Of a stretch of DNA of 57,447 nucleotides, positions 9,378 to 15,710 are shown in pieces. The notes under the pieces were generated by a model. That model ran no database searches, was not told where the DNA came from, and was given only the letters and a program-made list of their open reading frames with translations. Each line of letters opens with the position of its first letter. Position 1 is the first letter of the stretch. The stretch is from Nitrospina sp. GTDB lineage: Bacteria; Nitrospinota; Nitrospinia; Nitrospinales; VA-1. A program made the translations under genes and the position numbers. The DNA is taken from positions 1 through 57,447 of the forward strand of contig JABHBK010000017.1 in NCBI GenBank assembly GCA_018673915.1. The letters run 5' to 3'.

Positions 9378-9857
9378 TTGGGCAATGATAGGGGAGAAGA
9401 ACTGGAGACCCGAAATCCCTCGGTAAGCAGACGAACATTTTTCATTAATGCGGTAATGGGATTCAGTCTGTTTTCCGGAATTGCCCTGATGGCTTCCTAC
9501 TTTATTCGTTTTCTTCTTCCTGTCTCCCGCGTTAAATCTACCCGGAAATTATATGTCGGTGATGTTCGCCAGATCCCTCCCGGAAAAAGTATCAACTTTA
9601 CCGATCTTAAAGGGCAAAGACTGAATATTGTCAATACAGGTGATGAATTCATCGCTCTTTCCACCAAGTGCACGCATCTGGGTTGCCAGGTGTTTTGGAG
9701 AGAACGTGACAGGCTGTTCTTCTGCCCCTGTCATGACGGGTATTTTGATGCAAGAGGCAATGTGGTCAAGGGGCCACCCCCCGCGCCACTTACGACTTAC
9801 AAGGTGGAAGTGGTGGGGCAGAGCGTTTATATTTTTGTGGATGAGGTCCATGTTTAA
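9378..9857 (+). CDS. Rieske iron-sulfur protein of a cytochrome bc complex
   Basis: 159 residues. The N terminus carries a Tat-like motif (SRRTFF) and one transmembrane anchor (about 24-45). The C-terminal Rieske domain has both cluster motifs, CTHLGC (about 95-100) and CPCHDGYF (about 115-122), with both Cys and both His present, and a following GPPPAPL Pro loop. It would take electrons from quinol at the cytochrome b Qo site. The start is TTG at 9378 with GGGGAG upstream. Its last codons overlap the cytochrome b start, so the two are translationally coupled. An 11-codon frame at 9353-9388 overlaps the start. Confidence 0.93.
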   Translation: MGNDRGEELETRNPSVSRRTFFINAVMGFSLFSGIALMASYFIRFLLPVSRVKSTRKLYVGDVRQIPPGKSINFTDLKGQRLNIVNTGDEFIALSTKCTHLGCQVFWRERDRLFFCPCHDGYFDARGNVVKGPPPAPLTTYKVEVVGQSVYIFVDEVHV

Positions 9858-10911
9858 AGTACTCAATCTCGTGAAATTGACCGACTGGGTGAAGGAGAGG
9901 TTTCCTGTGGATGTGCAGGAGATGAAATCTCTGACGAACGAACCGGTTCCGAATCATTTAAAGCATTGGTGGTTTGCATTGGGGGGCACCCCTGCCATCC
10001 TGTTTGTCATTCAAATAATCACAGGAATTTTTTTATTGTTTCATTACGTTCCAACCCCTGAGCAGGCTTATGAAAGTGTGGGCAAGATCACTGATGAGGT
10101 GGCGTTTGGATGGTACGTGAGAAGCTTGCATAAATGGGCCTCGGAATTAATGATTGTGACGGTCATGCTGCATATGTCGCGTGTTTATTTTACTGGCGCG
10201 TACCGCAAACCTCGGGAACTGAATTGGATGGTCGGAGTGGTCATCTTGTTTGTTACTTTAGGCCTGGCCTTCACGGGTTATTCTCTCATCTATGACCAGC
10301 TTTCTTATTGGGCGGCAGTGGTGGGAACGGAAATCGCCCAAAGTACCCCGATAGTGGGTCCGCTTGCCGCCGACTTTATCCGTGGCGGCCCGGAAATTTC
10401 GGGGAATACGCTGACTCGATTTTATGTTTTTCATGTGGTTATATTGCCAGCCTTGCTGGCTGGGTTGGTGGTGCTTCATATTGTTATTGTCCGGCTAAAT
10501 GGGGTGACACAGTTTGAGTTTGAAGGAGATAGGAGGTCGAGGCATAGAACTTTTCCGCTTTTCCCCGACCATGTCCTTACAGAGGCCATTTTGGCAATAC
10601 TGATTTTATATTTGTTGACCATGATGGCCGTTATATTCCCGGCTGGTTTGGGTGACAGGGCTGACCCATTGATGACACCCGAACATATCAAGCCGGAATG
10701 GTATTTTTATGCCTCGTTTCGTTGGCTGAAATTGACCAATGTCTACATAGGAATCGTGGGTCAGATATTTTTTGTGGGGATAATAGTACTTTGGCCGTTT
10801 TTTGATAAAATTTTTGAAAATAAATTTCCCAGGGCAGAGCTGAGTGTATGGATTGGATTTTTAGGTTTTTCCTTTTATCTGGTCTTGACCGTTTGGGAAG
10901 CTCTGGTTTGA
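9850..10911 (+). CDS. Cytochrome b of a bc-type complex (b6 and subunit IV in one chain)
   Basis: 353 residues from the ATG at 9850, inside the end of the Rieske gene and preceded by GGATGAGG; the frame is open much further upstream only as a shadow of the Rieske gene. Helices carrying the paired haem-b His ligands are visible (RSLHKW and VMLHMSR; later FHVVILP and LVVLHIVIV). The Qo-site motif PEWYFY lies around residue 275, after DPLMTPEHIK. The chain holds the four-helix haem domain plus the subunit-IV-like three helices. It should oxidise menaquinol and move protons across the inner membrane. Confidence 0.93.
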   Translation: MFKVLNLVKLTDWVKERFPVDVQEMKSLTNEPVPNHLKHWWFALGGTPAILFVIQIITGIFLLFHYVPTPEQAYESVGKITDEVAFGWYVRSLHKWASELMIVTVMLHMSRVYFTGAYRKPRELNWMVGVVILFVTLGLAFTGYSLIYDQLSYWAAVVGTEIAQSTPIVGPLAADFIRGGPEISGNTLTRFYVFHVVILPALLAGLVVLHIVIVRLNGVTQFEFEGDRRSRHRTFPLFPDHVLTEAILAILILYLLTMMAVIFPAGLGDRADPLMTPEHIKPEWYFYASFRWLKLTNVYIGIVGQIFFVGIIVLWPFFDKIFENKFPRAELSVWIGFLGFSFYLVLTVWEALV

Positions 10912-10951
10912 ATATTGGCTGACAGGCCAGGCAATCAGAAAGTGGGGAACC

Positions 10952-12418
10952 ATGTCTCTCAATACGAAAAAAATAGTAATCGCTGTTATTGGATTGTTTT
11001 TTCTGGGTGCTCTTTTAATTGTGGGTGGCATCGAAAGTAATAAGCGGGTACTTGGCAAAAAGGCTTTTATAAAAGTCGCGGCTTCCAGTGAAAATTGTGT
11101 GGATTGCCATACGGTCACCAGTCCTTCCCTGATAGCACAATGGAAAGACAGCAAACATGCAATGAAGGGGGTAGGTTGTGTCGAGTGCCATGAAGCGAAA
11201 CCTACCGATGCCGACGCCTGGGAGCATGAAGGAGTTTTAGTGGCTGTAGTGGTTTCCCCAAAAGATTGTTCGAAGTGCCATGCTAATGAGAACGACCAGT
11301 TTCAGGCTTCCCACCATGCCGATGCCGGGAAAATAATCGGTTCTCTGGATAATGTTCTGGCTGAAGTGGTAGAAGGCAATATGGGCCGTCTTTCAATGAA
11401 TGGACAGTCTCCGGCGGCCATTAATGGTTGCTGGCAATGTCATGGCTCTGTAGTCAAGATTATGGAGAACGGAAGGCCCGATCCTGCAACTTGGCCCAAC
11501 ACTGGAATAGGCAGGATTAATCCGGATGGCAGTAAAGGCTCCTGTTCTGCATGTCATTCTCGGCACCGGTTTTCCGTGGTCGTTTCCCGTCAGCCGGATA
11601 GTTGTGGGAAATGTCATATGGGTCCGGATCATCCGCAAAAAGAAATTTATGAGGAATCCAAACACGGAATCGCCTTTAAAGCGTTCAAGCAAGATATGAA
11701 TTTATCTGCCCAGCCTTGGCGTGCAGGAATTGAGTATTCCGCTGCACCGACTTGCGCGACCTGTCATATGAGCGCTACGGAAGAATTGCCGGTGACTCAT
11801 GACGTGGGCATGAGGATATCCTGGAATCTGCGTCCGCCGATCTCAGAGAAAATAGATGCCAAAGCGATTAAAGCGGGAGAGCAGGTTGTGCCTTGGGAGG
11901 AAAGAAGAAAAAATATGAAGGCCGTCTGCAAAAAATGCCATGCGAAAAATTATGTGGAGGGTTTCTACCTGCAGTTTGACTCAGCGATTAATTTATATAA
12001 TGAAAAATTTGGCAAGCCTGCCACCCGCATCATTAAAATGATGAAAGCGGGAGGAGTGTTGACCGCAACAAACTTTGATGAAGAGTTGGAATGGACATAT
12101 TTCTATCTCTGGCACCATGAGGGTAGACGTGCGCGTCATGGTGCTGCCATGATGGCTCCAGATTACACGCAATGGCATGGCTTCTTTGAAGTGGCCGAGC
12201 GGTTCTACATTCATTTTGTGCCACAAGTGCGTGAAGCCTGTGAGGATAAAATACGTCACGGAGGGGAGGCGGCCACTGCAGCGAAAGAGGTCCTGGCGGA
12301 ATTGGACTCAATCTTGAATCGTGAGGAACATATGTGGTTTCTTGGGAAAATGACGGGAGATGAAAAGGCCCGAAGAAAATTGGCCGCCGAAGAATTTAAA
12401 AAACGCTATGCCCAGTAA
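10952..12418 (+). CDS. Octaheme c-type cytochrome of the hydroxylamine oxidoreductase (HAO) family
   Basis: 488 residues. One N-terminal hydrophobic helix (about 8-28) acts as signal or membrane anchor. Eight CxxCH sites follow in order: CVDCH, CVECH, CSKCH, CWQCH, CSACH, CGKCH, CATCH, CKKCH. Length, spacing and the C-terminal block YLWHHEGRRARHGAAMMAPD followed by YTQWHGFFE match HAO-like octaheme proteins. The family oxidises hydroxylamine or hydrazine, or reduces nitrite when the haem-crosslinking Tyr is absent. Which applies here cannot be settled by eye, because the Tyr in the PDYTQWHG block needs alignment. It lies 40 bp after cytochrome b, in the same operon, suggesting direct exchange of electrons with the bc unit. 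Confidence 0.9.
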   Translation: MSLNTKKIVIAVIGLFFLGALLIVGGIESNKRVLGKKAFIKVAASSENCVDCHTVTSPSLIAQWKDSKHAMKGVGCVECHEAKPTDADAWEHEGVLVAVVVSPKDCSKCHANENDQFQASHHADAGKIIGSLDNVLAEVVEGNMGRLSMNGQSPAAINGCWQCHGSVVKIMENGRPDPATWPNTGIGRINPDGSKGSCSACHSRHRFSVVVSRQPDSCGKCHMGPDHPQKEIYEESKHGIAFKAFKQDMNLSAQPWRAGIEYSAAPTCATCHMSATEELPVTHDVGMRISWNLRPPISEKIDAKAIKAGEQVVPWEERRKNMKAVCKKCHAKNYVEGFYLQFDSAINLYNEKFGKPATRIIKMMKAGGVLTATNFDEELEWTYFYLWHHEGRRARHGAAMMAPDYTQWHGFFEVAERFYIHFVPQVREACEDKIRHGGEAATAAKEVLAELDSILNREEHMWFLGKMTGDEKARRKLAAEEFKKRYAQ

Positions 12419-12954
12419 GAGGAAATGCAGGATTAGGAGTAGATTAAAGCATGGTTGGCTTGACTAGAATGAGCTCTTTTGTTGATCTTTCTCACTCTGC
12501 CTTTTACGGTGGGTTTGGGTGAGTTGCCAGGTATGCTCTTTCCGCATCATGATCATCTTTTCTTTAGAAGCTGAAGATTGTCACCCGCCTCAACAGATGA
12601 AAAATATCGAGACCTGACTCCACTTACCATGCTCCACATCCAGCTTCAAGTGCTTTAACAGCGGCTTGGGTAGACCCAGAATCAATCCTAAAGTGTGAGT
12701 ATTGAATTATTTATAGGTGTATAATAATTTTTGCTTTTGCTCTGGGTTTTTACAAAGAAATTTGTACGAAATCTAATATAAAAATTAGAGAAGACTCTGA
12801 TAGCTGTTGAAAAATTAGGTCTTAAAGGTTTGATCAAATTTAGGCATGAAGCTTGCTATAAGAACGGTAAGAAACTTTTGTTGATTAAGCCAAGCTAATT
12901 TGAGTGGACAATAGGGGTTTCTAGCGAAATGCAGGAACTATTGAGATGTGTGTT
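12419..12954 (+). other. Intergenic region without a recognisable gene
   Basis: Both strands were read. Frames are short and broken. The longest is a 23-codon frame from the ATG at 12451 with no homology I recognise. A decayed gene is possible but nothing identifies it. Confidence 0.5.
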
Positions 12955-12984
12955 TTGCGTCCATGAGAATGGATAGGTTATAAT
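12955..12984 (+). promoter_or_regulatory. Promoter of mqnE
   Basis: TTGCGT at 12955-12960 and a perfect TATAAT at 12979-12984 are separated by 18 bp. The transcript would start near 12991, about 35 nt before the mqnE ATG. Confidence 0.65.
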
Positions 12985-13024
12985 GCACAACTTCCTGACT
13001 TTTAGAATATTGGAGTTTTAAAAA

Positions 13025-14137
13025 ATGCTTTTCGAGTTTGAAGATTCAACGTTGGAACCCATTTATGAAAAAGTAAATGCCGGGACGCGCCTTTCTTACG
13101 AAGATGGTGTGACTCTTTGGAACACCCCTGATTTGTTAGGTGTGGGGTATATGGCTAATATCTTGCGTGAAAGATTGAATGGGGATAAGACTTATTTTAT
13201 TCATAACCGACATATCAACCCGACAAATGTTTGTGTTCTAAGTTGCCAGTTTTGCGCCTTTGGGGTTAAGGCAGATAATCCTCACGCTTATGAGAAGTCG
13301 TTGGAGGAAATTTTTGCGGATGCTGAAAAATATAATCGGGGAGAGGTTAGTGAGTTTCATATTGTTGGCGGACTTCATCCTGATTATCCGTTTGAATATT
13401 ATCTCGATTTATTAAGAGGATTAAAAGAACGCTTTCCATCGGTTCATATCCAGGCCTATACAGCAGTAGAATTAGAATATCTTTCCCGTCTGGCTAACCT
13501 CCCCATAAAAGAAACTTTAGAAGCTTTATTGGATGCGGGCTTGGGGTCTATCCCCGGAGGCGGTGCGGAGATTTTTGCAAAACGAGTGCGTCGCAAAATT
13601 TGTGGAGACAAGATAACTGGTGAGGAGTGGTTGCAAGTTCATGAGATAGCTCATCATACTGGATTAAAAAGCAATGCCACTATGCTTTATGGTCACTTGG
13701 AAACGGTGGAAGAAAGATCGGATCATCTGGTGCGTTTGCGCGAATTGCAAGACCGGACCCAAGGGTTTGTAACATTCATTCCTTTAGCTTTCCACCCGGA
13801 GAACACAGTATTAGATTTTTTAAAAACCACGCCAGGACAATTGGATCTGAGAGCACTAGCGGTTTCGAGATTGATGCTGGACAATTTTCCCCATGTGAAA
13901 GCATTCTGGATAATGATCACACCTAAAATTGCTCAACTTGCGCAGTCTTTTGGTGCGGATGATATGGATGGAACTGTTGTTGAAGAGAAGATCATCCATG
14001 CCGCCGGTGCGGCCACAGATCAGGTTTTTCACAAGGATCAGATCATTAATATGATTACTGAGTCCGGCAGAAAACCTGTGGAACGAGATACTTTGTATGA
14101 AAAGGTGGACGAGCTTGAAGTGGGAGAGGTGTATTAG
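13025..14137 (+). CDS. mqnE: Aminofutalosine synthase (radical SAM), menaquinone biosynthesis
   Basis: 370 residues, the usual length. The radical-SAM cluster motif CVLSCQFC (CxxxCxxC, about residues 64-71) follows NRHINPTN. Other family blocks are VSEFHIVGGLHPDYP, SIPGGGAEIF, NATMLYGHLET and FIPLAFHPENT, which favour MqnE over the related MqnC. The enzyme joins 3-(1-carboxyvinyl)oxybenzoate to the adenosyl radical, giving aminofutalosine. It is transcribed alone from its own promoter. With the prenyltransferase at 6506 it shows that the organism makes menaquinone by the futalosine route. Confidence 0.93.
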   Translation: MLFEFEDSTLEPIYEKVNAGTRLSYEDGVTLWNTPDLLGVGYMANILRERLNGDKTYFIHNRHINPTNVCVLSCQFCAFGVKADNPHAYEKSLEEIFADAEKYNRGEVSEFHIVGGLHPDYPFEYYLDLLRGLKERFPSVHIQAYTAVELEYLSRLANLPIKETLEALLDAGLGSIPGGGAEIFAKRVRRKICGDKITGEEWLQVHEIAHHTGLKSNATMLYGHLETVEERSDHLVRLRELQDRTQGFVTFIPLAFHPENTVLDFLKTTPGQLDLRALAVSRLMLDNFPHVKAFWIMITPKIAQLAQSFGADDMDGTVVEEKIIHAAGAATDQVFHKDQIINMITESGRKPVERDTLYEKVDELEVGEVY

Positions 14138-14195
14138 AATGCGGAGTTCCGATAAGGGCTGAATTTGGCCTCAAAAAGCGGATTTTGACGCAATC

Positions 14196-14225
14196 TTGAC
14201 ACATTCCTGATAAAAACTTTACATT
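14196..14225 (+). promoter_or_regulatory. Candidate promoter upstream of cheY
   Basis: TTGACA at 14196-14201 is followed after 17-18 bp by TTACAT/TACATT. It lies about 160 nt upstream of the cheY start, leaving a long leader that contains the 21-bp direct repeats. Confidence 0.45.
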
Positions 14226-14318
14226 AAAGGTGTATATATCTATACTTGACACATGCACCTAAAGATTGGACGGAGTTCATGCTCCAGGTTTAACAATTCA
14301 CGGGTTAGCCCGGGAGGG

Positions 14319-14370
14319 ACTTTAAACTTTATTGTGAAATTGAGAACGCACTTTAAACTTTATTGTGAAA
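14319..14370 (+). repeat. 21-bp perfect direct repeat in the cheY leader
   Basis: The same 21 bases (beginning ACTTTAAACTTTATTG, ending GTGAAA) occur at 14319-14339 and 14350-14370, 31 bp start to start, i.e. about three helical turns. The second copy ends 13 bp before the cheY ATG, next to its ribosome-binding region (AGGGATAA). It could be a tandem operator, a duplicated leader element or a recent duplication. Confidence 0.85.
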
Positions 14371-14383
14371 AGGGATAATTGAC

Positions 14384-14761
14384 ATGGGTTATGAAGGAAA
14401 AAAAGTATTGGTTGTAGATGATTCTGCGGTAATGCGACAAATCATTAAAAAGAATTTGAAGGAATTAGGCTTTAGTGACCTTACCGAGGCCGAAGATGGA
14501 GCCGCAGGCTTGAAAAAAGCCGGTGAAGGTGCATTTGACCTGATTGTGTCTGATTGGAATATGCCAAACATGACCGGTTTGGAATTTTTAAAAGCAGTTC
14601 GAGCAGATGCTAACTTAAAAGCTGTGTCTTTCATAATGGTCACTTCTGAAGCTGATAAGGAAAAAATTATGGAAGCGGTGCAAGCCGGGGTTAATCAATA
14701 TATTGTAAAACCCTTTAATGCTGTTCAGCTGGAAGAAAAAATTAAGGCAATTAAGTTTTAA
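14384..14761 (+). CDS. cheY: CheY chemotaxis response regulator
   Basis: 125 residues, a stand-alone receiver domain. The acidic pair (VVDDSAVMR, about 10-18), the phosphoacceptor Asp in IVSDWNMPNMTG (about 57), Thr in MVTSE (about 87) and Lys in VKPFN (about 109) are all present. SDWNMP is characteristic of chemotaxis CheY. Phosphorylated by CheA, it binds the flagellar switch. It heads the chemotaxis cluster, but about 300 bp without a recognisable gene separates it from cheX. Confidence 0.95.
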   Translation: MGYEGKKVLVVDDSAVMRQIIKKNLKELGFSDLTEAEDGAAGLKKAGEGAFDLIVSDWNMPNMTGLEFLKAVRADANLKAVSFIMVTSEADKEKIMEAVQAGVNQYIVKPFNAVQLEEKIKAIKF

Positions 14762-15058
14762 TTCTAAAGGCGGTCGGGTAACTAGAATAAGGTGTGATGG
14801 GGGAGGGGAAAGCACATAAAATGATTCCCTTTAAATCCAATAAACCCTTAAAAAACAATTGATTTATTAAGATTTAGCGTTGACCGAATATAAGGTAGCT
14901 TTTATAATGTTTGCAGATGTGTATGCTTAACATTTGAAAAATCAAAAGGTTACCTGAGGTTTGGGCATTTATTTAATGACTTAAGGTTGGATAATTTTTG
15001 CCCAAATGGGTTGCTAAATCAAACGGGGGGTGTGACCCCATTATAATAGGATCTATTC

Positions 15059-15577
15059 ATGGCAGCAATTGATTTTAACGATGGGAAGATGCCGAGCGTA
15101 TTGACGGATGTTTCTCGAGACTCGATATTATCGATTTTCAATACAATTTTTGGGGCGGAACCCAAATTTGACGGCAAAGATAATGAAGGAAAGGTGGGGG
15201 AAGGGGTTGTAGGAATCATTTCCTTTATGGGAGATGTGAACTATATCATCATGCTGGCTCTTCCAAAAGATTCGGCCATCGCCATGGCGTCCAAGTTTTG
15301 TGGTTTCGATATAGATTACGATAGCCCGGATATGGGTGACGTGGTTGGGGAACTGGCAAATGTATTAGCTGGGGATATTGTAGCTAGAATGAGCAAGGAA
15401 GAATTGAAAGTGACCATGTCATTGCCAACGATTATGCGTGGCCACGATGTAGAACCTTTGTTGCCCAGAGGTTTGCCTTTAGAGAAACTCAGCTTTTCAA
15501 TGGCAGAGGGCAACTTCATGCTTAAGGTTGCAGGGGCAAAATCTGGAGACTTGGTAGGTAGGAAACCAGGAACCTGA
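15059..15577 (+). CDS. cheX: CheX/CheC-type chemotaxis phosphatase
   Basis: 172 residues. The fold and the catalytic E..N pair typical of CheC/CheX/FliY phosphatases are visible in MGDVVGELANVLAGDIVAR (about residues 93-111). A single such helix argues for CheX, which acts as a dimer, over two-motif CheC. It removes phosphate from CheY-P and so ends the signal. The position between cheY and cheA supports this. TATAAT at 15042-15047 lies just before the ATG, so a very short leader is possible. Confidence 0.82.
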   Translation: MAAIDFNDGKMPSVLTDVSRDSILSIFNTIFGAEPKFDGKDNEGKVGEGVVGIISFMGDVNYIIMLALPKDSAIAMASKFCGFDIDYDSPDMGDVVGELANVLAGDIVARMSKEELKVTMSLPTIMRGHDVEPLLPRGLPLEKLSFSMAEGNFMLKVAGAKSGDLVGRKPGT

Positions 15578-15710
15578 GTTTCTTCTTTTCTTGCATTCCG
15601 CTGGATGTTTTTGCGTTAAGTGGGTTTCAAAATTAAATGAGTCGGGTATTTTTACTGACTGGAAAATAAATTCAGATGATATTAAAAGCCTGTTCAACTG
15701 AGGTCAAACT

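Noticed and set aside
9628..9849. Possible upstream extension of cytochrome b
   Set aside because: This part is a shadow of the Rieske gene in another frame; the ATG at 9850 with GGATGAGG before it fits the family N terminus.
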